Assembly: GCA_025716815.1 (NCBI GenBank) | Contig: JAIXMN010000015.1 | Location: 62,001-126,000 of the forward strand | Direction: 5' to 3' | Source: Dichotomocladium elegans | Taxonomy: Eukaryota; Mucoromycota; Mucoromycetes; Mucorales; Lichtheimiaceae | DNA: 64,000 bases | In this document: positions 1 to 11,259 of the stretch, piece after piece | Numbering within the stretch: position 1 is the first letter of the stretch | Layout of the letters: the number at the start of each line of letters is the position of its first letter | Position numbers and translations under genes: made by a program | The notes under the pieces: model-generated | The model's input: the letters and a program-made list of their open reading frames with translations, nothing else | What the model was told of the DNA's origin: nothing | The model's database searches: none

Positions 1-1248
1 AGGCGTGAACTGTTCCTTGTCTGCTTTGGTTGTCGCAGCCAGGATCTTGGCATACACGTCCGGCTTCAAAATTTCCTTGCATTGCACAGCCGATTCGTCC
101 AGAAAGCGATCTGCCAGTTGGGACAGGACCTTCATATTGAGGTACTGCGGGTTCATCCATGTGGACAAAGCCTTGATCGTTTCTTCTGTCAGCCCTTGGT
201 CATCCACCTCAGTGGAAGGATAACGATAAAACTTCTCGCTTGAGTCGGACTAATTGGATCGGTCAGTCATTAGACGAAGAAGCAAAATGTACTCTCTGCG
301 CTCTGAACCCACCTCCTGTAATTGCTCCAAGGACGACTTTGCCTCGCCAGCCTCGCGCTCAGGCTCATAGCCTGGCTCGCCCTCTTGAGGGATATGGAAC
401 CAGCCTGAGATACTCAACCGGTCCTTGCCTGCAGGCACGACTTCCTCGACCGAATGGAAGGAATGTCCGGGCTGGACAGTGAACATGACAAACTGATTCC
501 ACTGGGGCGGGATGATGTGTGTCGGCTCTGGCGCAGGAATGCCCTTTTCGACGACAGGGTACAGCTCGAGCGCACCACCGTACCTGGGGTCCCATCGCTC
601 GTCCGGATCGGTCAGGTACAAGATGTATGAGACACGACGGGTGCCAATGACGTCGTCATGATTGAGAAGGTGGCATCCTTCCTTGTAGTTGTTGATGCTC
701 ATGTCTGCCTTTTTGCCTGAGAGCGGTCCAGAGTCGGTCACGGACGAAATAAACGCGCGGAATTCAGGAGAGTAGATCGCGTTACGGAGCTCGAAGAGGG
801 ACGAAAGTCGTCCGAGTTCGTCTGCAGGAAGGCCATCCAGGTTGGCAAGGTCGCCAGTTTGGTGCACCTGCAAGGAAAAAGAATTCAGTTGAACAGCAAA
901 CATCCATAGACACTCGTTTCCCCCAATGGTCATGGACTGACTGACTCTCTCTCTCTCTCTCACACACACTTTTCTTACCTTGTAGATATCCGTTTCTTTC
1001 AGTGTGAAGTGGAGATTATCAAAGATTTCCTTACGGACACGGCGCAGCAAATCGTCATTCACCAGCTTGTCGATCTTGCAATGCAAATATGGCTTGGACT
1101 CCATAAAGGCATTGCGAATTTTCTCTTTGGAGTCATTGTCGAAGAGGCCTTCTTGAAATTTGTCTGCAATGGCCTCAGTCTTTTGGCGTTTTGTCAAGCG
1201 TTCATGTTCGGGTTCTTCAGAAGGTCGCGTGGTGGACGAGGCTGGCAT
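1..1248 (-). CDS. TPA1: Tpa1/Ofd1-type prolyl 3,4-hydroxylase (OGFOD1 family), 3' part cut by the window
   Basis: Exons 979..1248, 313..867 and <1..249, with GT-AG introns at 868..978 and 250..312. The start MPASSTT at 1248 is the ATG that directly precedes the conserved region. An upstream in-frame extension to 1419 looks like leader sequence. About 358 residues are visible. They hold the double-stranded beta-helix dioxygenase domain: the metal-binding H-x-D in LNHDDVIG, the distal His in GHSFHSVEEV and the 2-oxoglutarate Arg in DRLSISGWF. The last exon (from SDSSEKFYRYP) enters the second, non-catalytic domain of this family and runs off the window. Family members hydroxylate a proline of ribosomal protein S23 (uS12) and affect translation termination and, in fission yeast, oxygen sensing. 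The family call is strong. Tpa1 and Ofd1 roles cannot be separated here. Confidence 0.87.
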
Positions 1249-4205
1249 AGTGAAGGAAGTAAAGAAGAAAAAAAGTTTGCACAAAAATCGAATGATTCTT
1301 TTGAGTACTCGCATGAAGAGCGTGGCTTTGGTAACTCCGCTGTCATTCAACCGCCTCTCCCCCTCCCCCCGTTGGACCCTTCCATCCCAGCATTGTGAAC
1401 TGTACTTGTAACTGAACATGAAATTAAGGGTATTGTTCTGGTCAGCACAATTGAAAGTGTGTCAGAGTTGGACCAAATCATGAGAAAGAGGCGAGATCCA
1501 ATCTATTGATCAAAGACCTATATTGCTGAGCACCAAGCAACCAACTCACAGCTGTCAAAAATCTCTGTTAGAGCCCCTTATTACATATCCACATTGCCGA
1601 TATTGGCAGCGTTGAGATGTCGAATTATTTATGGTAGCACTGGCTCGCCCTTGGTTCGCATGAACCCCAAGATGCAATATGACAGGTCCAGGTTGGGAAG
1701 CCATGGCCAAAGGCATGGGTCCTACAAGAATGGACCGTATCAGTCTGGTGAAGAGAACTATCAGGGATGCGCGTGAGTTGATACGCTCCGGGTAAGATAC
1801 GAAGGTGCCCGTCACCGAGCTCAGGTACTGCTCGGAGGAAGATAGCACAAAGTTCTGCGTTCGAATCTGGATCATGTTAGATTGTTCCATTGAGGTGAGA
1901 ATGGGACAGTGTCAGTCAATATCTCGTATATGAACGAATCTGGTGATTCTGTCAGTGTAAGGAAGGAGATGGTGGATGAACACATCGGATTTATGTCAAG
2001 AGAGTAGAAGTACAAGTTTCTCACGTCTCAGACGAGCTCTGAATCAATTTGGTCCTTCCCTTCAGGAAGCCACTATCGGCGACCGCGATCAGGGAGTGTT
2101 CATGCCAGGCGTAGTCTCCTCGCTAAACCTCTCCCGCTTCCCTTGAGAATATCCATGGAGAGTCATGACAGCAAGATCATTCTAGAACTACAGCACTCTC
2201 CCGACGAGGTGCAATGTTTTAGCCCGTCATGTCTCACCCGGACTTGACGAATGAAAACTCTCGTCAGGATTCCAGAGTACATCTCCGACTATGGAGGGGC
2301 TCGGATCTTTTACGAGACAAATCAGTCGAAGTAGTATAGAATCATCGCCAACCAAGGAGTGATAAGAGTTTGGCCTTTGGCTCACCTCGCCAGGGACAAG
2401 CAACCCCACCTTAGCAAGGTACCCAGGCTGTTGATGGTTTCCAAGAACAGATCCCAGGGTTCATCTGTCAGACTAGGAAAGACTGGAGTCCAGGTGATGG
2501 CAATGGATAGCCTGATCAGCATGCTGGGTGGGCTGTTCCAGTCATCGGACATGGTTTTAGTTGATGTCTGCATAAACTGCCGGAGGTTGTGCCTCTTTGA
2601 GATTGCCCCATATCCCCAGGTACCACCAAAATTCTTGTAAGCTACCCGTGTAGTCAGGTATGACGTGTGTAAGCTCATTTTCACCCTCCACACATCGATA
2701 AAGCTTGGAGATGAATCTGAGCACAGGGGCGCACAAAGGCGGTACGAAGCAAGTAAAAAAAGAAGGAAATGTCCCTACCCGAAGGCAGCCAAATCATGAT
2801 TCCATCCAAAACTCGTATCCTCCCTCTCAAGACATTTGAATTATTATTGATGCCGTCACCTACTGAAGATTCGGGATATTAGAAGATTGCAGAACCGAAC
2901 AAGCCAACATGATAAGTCTACATATTGTTCAAGGAACAAGAGAGAAGGATGGATTTTGTTAAGAAGGCTACTTGCCCAAGTCCTTGCTATTTATACTAAT
3001 CGATCTGTAAAATAACTACGCGGTTGATTGATTGACATGATCGCCTTCGTTAAACATACTGCTACCTTCATATCCGGTTTATCTGTCAACCGAAAAAAAA
3101 CAGAGGGGGTGCAACATAACAGGTCAATTCGTATTCTACTTTGTGATTGATTGACTTGATGAATGCAAGCGGAGCTCGGATTGATCTCTCCCTCTTTAAT
3201 GCATATGCTAATTTCTGTTGGTTCGTGTCAAGGCAGATCCACGCCCAGAGAAGCCGATAATCGCAATCTAGGGCATGCGACATTTGCTTTGTCATCACGC
3301 GCAAAGGATCTCTGTATGTTTGCTATAAGCCTGGTCATAGTCCACGTGTGACGGAACGTGAGTTTGTGATATCAAAGTGGAGTGCACGTACATACCTGTC
3401 TCCAATGCACGGACAGTGTCGGCTATATTGGCTGTTAGCTGGATACTTCGCCTCGATGTGTATACTGGCAGTGCTTACTGGTTTAGACTATTATCATTGC
3501 ACGAGGATCAGCCGCTGCTAATCAACTTTCTTTATGTTCTCAAGACTGCTCAGCTGTACTCTACTAGATTTTCAATCAATCCAACCAATGCTCGCAATGC
3601 CAAGCAATACCACATCGATGCATTTTATCTCGCTCATGCTATGTTCGTATACCTATTACTGGGAATGAAAGTATTTTGGATCACATGGATCATTTGCTAT
3701 TCAAGACGTTTGGACTGGTCTAGTATCTATCTCCAATTCCCCTCCACTCACTCCGGGATTCTAGAGATGCCGCTGGGCATTCAAACTGTTATTGTCAAGA
3801 AAGATCCCACTTGCGCTCTACTTATACAAGTATCCTAGGTTTCTCATCATGTAGTCTATTCAATCACCACCGCCCCTCCCCGGAGAGGGCACGGGCTCAT
3901 CAATGCACATTCTTTGGGCGGGGATGAATTTCGCAAGCACAATGATAATCATTTTCAAGACGCTTTTGTGTTTGTTCACAAATGCAGATCGTTTTGAATG
4001 AGCAGCAAAAAAGGGGGGGGAGAAACAATTATGGCCGGGGGGGGTTGGTTGGTGGGGTTGGGGATAGTTTGCTGCATTATCCATCCCAGTCACATGCAAT
4101 GAAACCAAGACGAAGAATAATTTGGGGGGATGGGGGGGGGTGGAAGGTGAGAAGCCGAAAAGCTGCGGGGAGGATGGGCTGTCGCTTCAACGTCTACTTT
4201 ATATA
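1249..4205. other. Intergenic region, about 3 kb, no gene confidently supported
   Basis: This holds the promoter of the dioxygenase gene and the upstream region of the MARCH5-like gene, which has G-rich runs at about 4011-4140. Open stretches exist on the minus strand (1555..1890 and 2382..2693) and the plus strand (3377..3838). None shows a family motif, and the minus-strand pieces cannot be joined in frame through the splice sites I see. A decayed gene is possible. Confidence 0.4.
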
Positions 4206-5663
4206 ATGAGTACCTCTAATTACTTTCCGTTTCAGTACACTAATTCCACTGGACAAGGTCAGCACAGCGCATCTGAACCGTCACGAGATTCTGTTCGTCG
4301 CTCAAGCATACCATGGAATCCGTTTACGTCGTTAAACAGTGGCAATCACACGCATGCGCTCAATGAGTACTCTAGACATTTTCTCTCAGACGAAGACGAG
4401 GGCAGCACCATCGCGCCCATGACGCCAACAGAAGTCTCAGCGACGCCTACATTGGTCTCAACAATGTCTAGCCATTACGGCTCAGAATCCGTAAGCAGAA
4501 GGTCCTGGGAAGATAGTCGAGATCATGAACCCTATCGCTGCTGGATCTGCTTTGGGGAAGAAACTGACTCCATCGGCAACTGGGTGAAGCCGTGCAGATG
4601 CTCGCTCATTGCCCACGAGCGGTGTCTCCTGAACTGGATCACTGAGAATCAAAAGAAGGCGCCTTTTAAGCTTGTGAAGTGTCCGCAGTGCAACTCGTCA
4701 TACCATCTTGCGGAAAAGCGCAATATACCACTTTCAGTTCTCGAACTGGCAGACTCGCTCATTCGCAAATCCGCTCCTTACTTGGCATTCCTGGGCATCG
4801 GGTGCTCTATCCTAGTTATTTCCACAACGTACGGCGCCTACACGGTGTCAACTCTCTTTGGCGCACGTGAAAGCGAACGGCTCCTGGGCCGTCCTGAGCA
4901 CTGGGGCTGGCGCACGTGGCTTAGTCTGCCCGCCATTCCCGCCATTCTTATCCTTGCACGGTCGAGGTGGGCGGATCGGGTACTTCCGTTTGCCGCCATG
5001 CTCCTCCTCCGTGCAACGTCCTCGCAGAAGTATCCAGTTGTGCAATTGACCTGGCCTCCATCTGCAACAGTCGTCTTCGGCACGCTGCCTTGGATCAGGC
5101 TCATTTATAGCAACATTTTTCGCTGGGCTCAACGTCGCCTGGCTAAACGACTTATTGTCCTAGAACGCCAGCACGTAAGGAACATCTCGTCGTTAGGTGG
5201 CGGGATGAGCACTAGTCATGATGATCAATACGACGGACAGGAGGAGGATGAAGCACGCCAGGTTGAGTTATTGAACAACACCACACGGGGCGATCTGGGC
5301 CTCAAGATAATGGGAGCACTTTTATGGCCGACAATCAGTAGTGTAGTGGGAAGGTAAGTCTATTACAGCCCGGAGGGTGGAAGCATTAACCAATGCTGTT
5401 TCACTGAATAGCTGTCTTGATCGAGTTGAATTCTTGCGGCGATATTTCCCAGAGCCCTTCCATCGAAACATTCTCGGCGGATGTTTATTTGTTGTTGCCA
5501 AGGTACAACGTTAGAGTGCTACACGTAGCGAAAATGCCTCTTTTTCTGACATTTCTAAAAATAGGATTTGACCAACCTGTTTTACAGATATCAACGCCTC
5601 AAGCAGTTCCATTCTCGCCGCGTGCGGGGTTATGAAGAAGTCGAACGCTTGCATCTGACGTAG
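4206..5663 (+). CDS. RING-CH E3 ubiquitin ligase, MARCH5/MITOL-like membrane protein
   Basis: Exons 4206..5353, 5412..5502 and 5565..5663, 445 aa. Residues about 112-162 form a C4HC3 RING-CH finger (CWICF, CRC, HERC, CPQC). After it, the order of segments follows animal MARCH5: an LxLADxLIxKxxP stretch, a TM segment ending in TYGAYTV, an LPAIPAILIL stretch, a GALLWPTISSVVG segment, and a final RNILGGCLFVVAKD segment. The collinearity extends to the C-terminus (RYQRLKQFHSRR), and exons 2 and 3 are needed to restore it. MARCH5 is a multi-pass ligase of the mitochondrial outer membrane that controls fission factors and protein import quality. An outer-membrane role here is inferred. The first 110 residues are Ser/Thr-rich and lineage-specific. 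The gene converges on the GNPDA gene, with 160 bp between stop codons. Confidence 0.82.
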
Positions 5664-5823
5664 AAGCGTCTGTATACAATGGTTATTTTGTTGACTTTTT
5701 AATGTGCAGAATTATATAATGTGGGTGTTGTCTACAAGAATTATCATTGAACGGTTGATAGAGGCATGCATGAGGATGGGTTGGGTGAATTGGGCGGCGG
5801 TGTATAAGAAAAAAAAGGGACAT

Positions 5824-7256
5824 CTACGGGTTGACATCCAGAGCAGCTGATGTTTCTTGCCAATAGGCAGAGTTCCGTCTCTTACGCTTCTGACCAGCCT
5901 CGGCCACTGCAGCCGCGGCAGCTGCGGCTTCCTCATCCACCGGCGAGTCTTCTCGGTCTTTGTCATCCTCGTCGTTGAGTAAATTTTGCAGCATGAGCCG
6001 CCTCCGGCGCTTCGCTGTCTGGTTTGTCTCCACCATATTTCTCAATAAATTCCCTTGCAAACCCAGATTGTGCGGCCCAATGATCGAATGGTGCACGTGT
6101 TCAATCGATTTGAAGTACTTGACAGTCTGTGCAATCAATGCATGTCTTAGCATTCTCCCTCTTCGCCTACACAAGGTATTCTCTTATCTTTATTTTCATA
6201 CCTTGACATGAAGTTCGAGTGTCGCATCCTCGTCGCAGACAATAAGCCCCTTGGGATGCATCTGGATGGCGGACACCGTCCACATGTGGTTCACACCCTC
6301 CTCTACACACTTTGCGAGTGCCAGACTTTTATGCGCGCCCGTAATAACTACCATCACCTCGCGTGCATCCATGACCGTCCTAAAGAATAAGACAGATACA
6401 GTCGAATATATCAATCCAAACGTTTTGTCTACGTCGCGGCCAACTCACGCTACGCCTACGGTTAACGCCAGCTTTGGAACACGTGTTATGTCGCCACCAA
6501 AAAACCGCGCATTGGCAATAATCGTTTCATATGCCAGCGTCTTGACGCGTGTTCTGGATGTCAGGGACGACCCCGGTTCGTTGAAGGCAATATGTCCGTC
6601 GGGACCAATGCCTACAAAACCGAAAATGAGTTCAGACGCACGCTTGTTGGTTTATCATACTGCTCTCCTTTGTTCTACCCTCCCCTCTCTCCAGGAATCC
6701 TTACCGCCAAGGAAAAGCTCGATACCACCTAGACGCGCAATAGCAGCTTCAAATTTCCGACATTCTTCGTCTAGATTAGTGGCATTGCCATCGAGAATGT
6801 GGACATTTTCCTTTTTGATATTGACATGTTTGAAAAGGTGATTCCACATAAATGTGTGGTAGGATTGTGGGTGATCACTACAGGACGCGTCAGATCATTA
6901 CAGGTGCCGCTCCATAACAACGGGGAACTTGCTCGTACGTTGGTAATCCCACATATTCGTCCATGTTGAAGGTAACAACATGCTCAAAGCTTAGCTGGCC
7001 AGCAGTATAAAAGTCGACAAGTTTATGATAAACGCCAATAGGCGAAGAGCCCGTGGGCAAGCCGATGACAAACGGGCGATCCTGGGTTGGTCGAAACTGA
7101 TTTATTCGTTCCTTCACATAATAGGCTTCAAGGAACGTACATATTTAATAAGCTGAATTCAACAACGCAATAGCTGTCGAAGCTGTATCATTTTTTTTTC
7201 TGCTTACCCACATAGGAAGAGACCTCCTCATAGTCTTGCCGTACAATAAGACGCAT
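5824..7256 (-). CDS. Glucosamine-6-phosphate deaminase (GNPDA/NagB) with a long C-terminal extension
   Basis: Exons 7208..7256, 6939..7125, 6705..6877, 6449..6611, 6202..6379 and 5824..6126, 350 aa. It converts glucosamine 6-phosphate to fructose 6-phosphate plus ammonia, linking amino-sugar (chitin) turnover to glycolysis. The core is highly conserved: MRLIV start, [12 protein letters not shown] phosphate loop, [26 protein letters not shown] (general-base Asp, catalytic His and Glu), [33 protein letters not shown] and [18 protein letters not shown]. The family usually ends near residue 275-290. Here about 70 more residues follow, with a basic run (KRRRRL), an acidic stretch, a poly-Ala tract and a second basic run (KRKRR). 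Only the deaminase core can be assigned. The tail has no known domain. Confidence 0.93.
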
Positions 7257-8095
7257 TTATAATAAACAACTATTTAAGAAGGAAGCGAAGAAAATAATAG
7301 TAATAAAAAATACAGAGAGTGAAGAAGGGAAAGAAGAAAGAAAAAGGGGGTTGGATCAAGCTGGCATATTGCGCCTCGGGTATTGATGGTTAATAAACGT
7401 CGTGTAGCCAATGAGGAGTTGACCCTGGCTGAATTCTATCTTGTTCCGCGGATGAGATGAGTTCCTTTCTAAGGGACCTGCTCTTGCCACAGATACATAC
7501 CATTCTCTTGTCAGGTCGAGTATACAAAAGAAACAGTCCTCCGTCAAAGGATAAGAGCTCTATAACTTTCTTGAAATGCAATGGGACAAAGACCTGGAAG
7601 TGTCCGATGAGTGGAAGAAAAAAAAAAGCGTGATAGAATACCAAAATTATAGGCGTGCCATGTATTTCCATTACCCAGAGTCCCCATAACTATACGCACT
7701 CTCATTCGTCCCCTCAGTGGGCGATGCAAGGTGAAGAAAAGAGAGGAGATTTTTTGGGTTACCTCGTTTGGATTGTCCCATCTCTTTCGTTCCCGTTGCC
7801 GGGAGTTTTGTGCAAGTGTACAAAGCCGAAATAACAAGTTTTTTCTCTCTCGTCATGAAAACCATCAAACAAGTTACAATCGTAGAAGTCTTCTTTTTTT
7901 TTTACGACGGCGGCTTAAAAAGGCCTCAGTCAGGGTATATGTGTTCGCATCCTCCCCTCTCCTCCCCCCAAACACAGCGGAGGGAGAGCGGCTGCGAACC
8001 ATGCCGAAAAGAAAAGAAAAGAATAAAAAAAAAAAAGTCCGGATCTGCTGGTTTAATTCTGCCAATAAATTCCCCAAACCTCGTGTCGTTTGACC
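7257..8095. promoter_or_regulatory. Divergent promoter region between GNPDA and ERV1
   Basis: This 839 bp stretch is AT- and homopolymer-rich and has no supported gene. It separates the GNPDA start (minus) from the ERV1 start (plus). The CT-rich part at about 7960-7980 and the A-runs just before 8040 look like a fungal promoter and leader. Short ORFs here follow the A/T runs and resemble no protein family. Confidence 0.5.
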
Positions 8096-8820
8096 ATGTC
8101 ACCTGTAACCGAAGCAAGCACGACGACGTCTGCAGGGCAGAATGAAACCACGCATGCAGCGAGCAGCAATGAAGGCAAGACTTCTGTCATGGTTGATCCT
8201 GTCAGTGGCAAGCCTGTACCCATGAAGGATGGCAAGCCATGCCGCACCTGCGTCGATTTTAAAACATGGTCGAGAATCGCAAAGAACAAACCCGCAGAGC
8301 AGGTGGCCAAGAATAAAGAGGCCGTTTCTTCCCCGCCATTGGAGCAGCCAACGACCAAGCAGGAGGAAGTAGTGGTGACGGACGACGAAGAGTGGCGCAA
8401 AAAGAATTGCCCCGTCGACGTCGAGACCCTGGGAAACTCGACGTGGACATTACTACACACCATGGCAGCATACTATCCTGACCGTCCGGCCCCATCCCAG
8501 ATGGAGAGCATGAGAACATTCTTTAACTCGTTTGCGGAACACTATCCATGCTGGTTTTGCAAGGCAAGTGAGACAAGATGAGTCAGAGATAGAGAAGAAA
8601 GAAGACTGATACACAAGAGGTGTGGGCGTGCATCATATAGGAGGATTTCAAAAAGGCGATTGAAAAGGAACCTGTTCAAGTCGGCAGTCGCAAAAAGCTG
8701 AGCGAATGGCTTTGCCGTCGGCACAATGAGGTCAATGCTAAGCTAGGAAAGGAACAGTTCGACTGCACCAAAGTTTTCCAGCGATGGCTGGATGGCCCGC
8801 CCGACGGCCGCTGCGACTAG
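8096..8820 (+). CDS. ERV1: Erv1/ALR FAD-linked sulfhydryl oxidase of the mitochondrial intermembrane space
   Basis: Exons 8096..8563 and 8641..8820, 215 aa. Erv1 re-oxidises Mia40 in the disulfide relay that imports small cysteine proteins. The N-terminal shuttle pair is visible as GKPCRTC. After an unstructured linker comes the FAD domain: CPVDVETLGNSTWTLLHTMAAYYP, the active-site pair YPCWFC, then WLCRRHNEVNAKLGK and the structural Cys in FDC. The intron begins with GCAAGT instead of GT. Using the nearby GT four bases downstream would break the frame, while the GC site rejoins CK to EDFKKAIEKEP exactly as the family requires. The start is the ATG at 8096, immediately after a stop-rich leader. 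Confidence 0.94.
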
Positions 8821-10354
8821 ACCTGGGAAAGCAAACAAAAAAAATTGAGATATCTCGGATTATAGAGAAATGGGTACAATAGATAACTGATTTGTAAGAT
8901 TGTAATGAGGTCCGTGTGTGCTATCTGACTGCACCGCGGCCGACCAACCGAACCGACCATTCCCCAAATGGGGACATTGCTTCTGGGCAAAGAGAGAAGA
9001 CAACATGCCCCTTTCCCCGACTCAATCCCCTTCGGGCTGATGCGCCCTTGGTTTTTGACAGAATAAGAGGAGGTGCTGTTATGAAACATGGATACGATGT
9101 CGACAATAACAGGTCTGGATACAATAAAGGATCAGCAATTGTCTCCACACAACAATGCGCGGAAAGACGAGTTTGGCATGTCCGTCTAAAAACAAAACGA
9201 AATAGCGGGGGAGTTCCCAATAAGTTGAACAGCCGAAGCGTCTAGTGTGTTTGATGACGCCACGGCACGATTCCCGCGCCTATGCGCGTGCCGAAACTCC
9301 CACAAATAGGGCAGCCGGGCTCATGGCCTTGGCCTTGCCTTGCCTAGCCCTTCGACGTAATGGAAACAATTGTGGCGTCCACGAGTTCGGAGAATATGGG
9401 ATCGGACCCCCTCCTCATTTTTTGTGGACCACATGTATCGGAATGGCAATCCCGATCAAAACCTTCCGTAACCCCCTCTCAACGCGTAAGCGTACTTTGC
9501 CCTGGCCTGTTCCTCACAGCGAGGCGGAGACAGCTCTGACGATCTTTGTCCTAGTTAGAAAGCGGACCACGTTCCATCAGACAGAATATAGAAATCAAAG
9601 GATTCTCACAGTAAACCACAGACGTTTTGCTCTTGAACACTCGTCTAGTGGATCCACTTTTTTTCTCTGCTTGGATGCTTTTTTGACAATCACTATTTCA
9701 CATGTTATAGCCTCGAACTTACCCTTCACTCTCTTCTATGCCTCCTAGTGTAACAGTGTCCACTGTTTTGAAATACCAATTTGGAAACTGTGATGGGCCC
9801 CGTCTCTCGCTCTTTCCTGCGGATAAACCTTTGGTGGAAAAAAGGCCATCTCCTGCTCCTCCCCTTTCTCCTGGATTCAGCAACGTCACTTGGCTGTATC
9901 AAGATGAATTATAGAAGATTTCTACATTTCAAGGCTAACGCTACCCAATTGAACACTGGGCGAATGTGTGTACCGGACTTGGGTTGTTGTCATTAGACGG
10001 GTGAGATGGCAACAAATGGTCGAGGACGTCTTGGCCAAGGCACCAGTTGCCCTGACCGTTGAGGAACGGTTACGCCATCCATTGACGATGGATCGGTGCT
10101 TGATAAACGCGCCCATCTTAGTTCGCGCTGCGTAGATGTGTAAGCCTAGCGATGGCTGAGTTGGACGATGCGAGGGCGCAGTACTACCGTCGGTATTTTT
10201 CAGTCGCTCATTGACTTTTAGGGAAATCCCACTCCACGCTTGTCTCGAACCAAACGTAGGGAAAAAAAGACCCAACTAATCTTGATCGGTACCCGAAGCT
10301 TATATAATTTAAGTTCTCAGCAAAACGAAGGGGAAACATTAGCCACTTCAGTAA

Positions 10355-10366
10355 TATATATAAAGG
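10355..10366 (+). promoter_or_regulatory. TATA box of the 10582 gene
   Basis: The motif ATATATAAAGGC lies about 215 bp upstream of the start codon at 10582 and is followed by a CA-rich leader without ATG codons. Confidence 0.55.
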
Positions 10367-10555
10367 CCCGGGACTTGACGTGCGCCTACTTTGCTACTTT
10401 CTCTTTTGAACATATACAACACAACACACACTCACACACTCACACACGCATATACATATATATATACATATTACAGCTTCCCGGTTTTTCGTTGTCATCC
10501 CCCCCCTCATCTTATCCAATACTTGCCTTCTCAAAGCAAAGAAAGAAATCGCCAG

Positions 10556-10580
10556 CAACAACAACAACAACAACAACAAC
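10556..10580 (+). repeat. (CAA)n microsatellite in the 5' leader
   Basis: Eight CAA units end one base before the ATG at 10582. Unstructured CAA leaders are known to favour ribosome scanning. A role here is inferred. Confidence 0.8.
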
Positions 10581-10581
10581 G

Positions 10582-11259
10582 ATGGAATCCTACTGGTCGT
10601 CGCCCTATTCGACAATGCGCTCCTCGAGTTCTACGCTCCCGCTTACCAAGGAGAATCTCTCCCTTGTCGAGGAGTACTCAGAGGAGGCCGAACCGTCAAT
10701 TAGCTTACTTGCGCGCTACTACAATGAACTGCCGCTACCTGCACCGCCCATGTCGAGCCGTCGCGAGCGAAGGGTCTCGTCAACAACAAGCACGCATTCG
10801 GACATGGTGATGGCGTCGCCACGCCTGTCCCCTTTTCCCTACCACAATGACTCACTCTTTCTCCCCATGGCCGAGCACCATCACCATGGTTCCATCAGCA
10901 GCCGTTGCCAATCCCCGGTGGGTAGCATGGCGTCCCAGAGGCGAGCGAGCGCTGCTGAGCGGCGCCCTAGCCCCCTATCTGTCATCCCCCCTCGGCGACA
11001 GGCAAGTGCCCCGCCAATGGAGCGGATCCGACGTCCAACAATGCCGGCGTCTTCATCTTCCATGATGACGACGACGACAAAGCTTAAGGCAGCGCTTCCA
11101 CAGTCTGTAATGCACTGGTTCAGTAAGGTCCTTGGCGTAAAAAAGAAGAAGGCAACATCAATGCCAGCAAAGCGCTTGGCAGAAAACTCGCCCGTGTGGT
11201 ATACCCAATTCTCTGCAAACCCTCCACCGCCAGCTGGTCTTGTCATGGTGGCTGCTTAG
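10582..11259 (+). CDS. Uncharacterised Ser/Pro-rich 225-aa protein
   Basis: A single open reading frame of 225 codons whose ATG follows a TATA box, a leader without ATG, and a (CAA)n run. I do not recognise the family. The protein is mostly low complexity: Ser-rich N-terminus (MESYWSSPYS), acidic patch (VEEYSEEAEPS), Arg/Pro/Ser middle, and a better-defined C-terminus containing VMHWFSKVLGVKKKK and the tail ENSPVWYTQFSANPPPP. It has no signal peptide or TM segment. The promoter-like layout, the intact frame and the non-random composition argue that it is real. It stands alone in a 6-kb gene-poor stretch with long flanks on both sides. It may be a regulator or a phospho-protein, but nothing in the sequence fixes a function. 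Confidence 0.65.
   Translation: MESYWSSPYSTMRSSSSTLPLTKENLSLVEEYSEEAEPSISLLARYYNELPLPAPPMSSRRERRVSSTTSTHSDMVMASPRLSPFPYHNDSLFLPMAEHHHHGSISSRCQSPVGSMASQRRASAAERRPSPLSVIPPRRQASAPPMERIRRPTMPASSSSMMTTTTKLKAALPQSVMHWFSKVLGVKKKKATSMPAKRLAENSPVWYTQFSANPPPPAGLVMVAA

Larger units (their letters stand above)
8821..10581. promoter_or_regulatory. Long upstream region of the 10.6-kb gene
   Basis: About 1.7 kb without a supported gene. It contains ERV1 3' sequence, several CCCCT pentamers (for example at 9008, 9027, 9408, 9473 and 9861) that match the yeast stress-response element core, a TATA motif at about 10355-10366, a CA/TA-rich leader (10424-10470) and a perfect (CAA)n run ending one base before the start codon. 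The regulatory meaning is inferred. Confidence 0.4.

Noticed and set aside
3377..3838. 153-codon plus-strand ORF with hydrophobic segments
   Set aside because: No ATG in a good context, no motif and no splice partner. Composition is that of AT-rich non-coding DNA. Kept only as a note in the intergenic entry.
7731..8145. Overlapping Lys/Phe-rich ORFs upstream of ERV1
   Set aside because: They arise from A/T homopolymers in the promoter, and the ERV1 start at 8096 explains the real coding frame.
9245..9748. 167-codon plus-strand ORF upstream of the 10.6-kb gene
   Set aside because: No recognisable domain, irregular composition, and it lies within the probable promoter region of the next gene.
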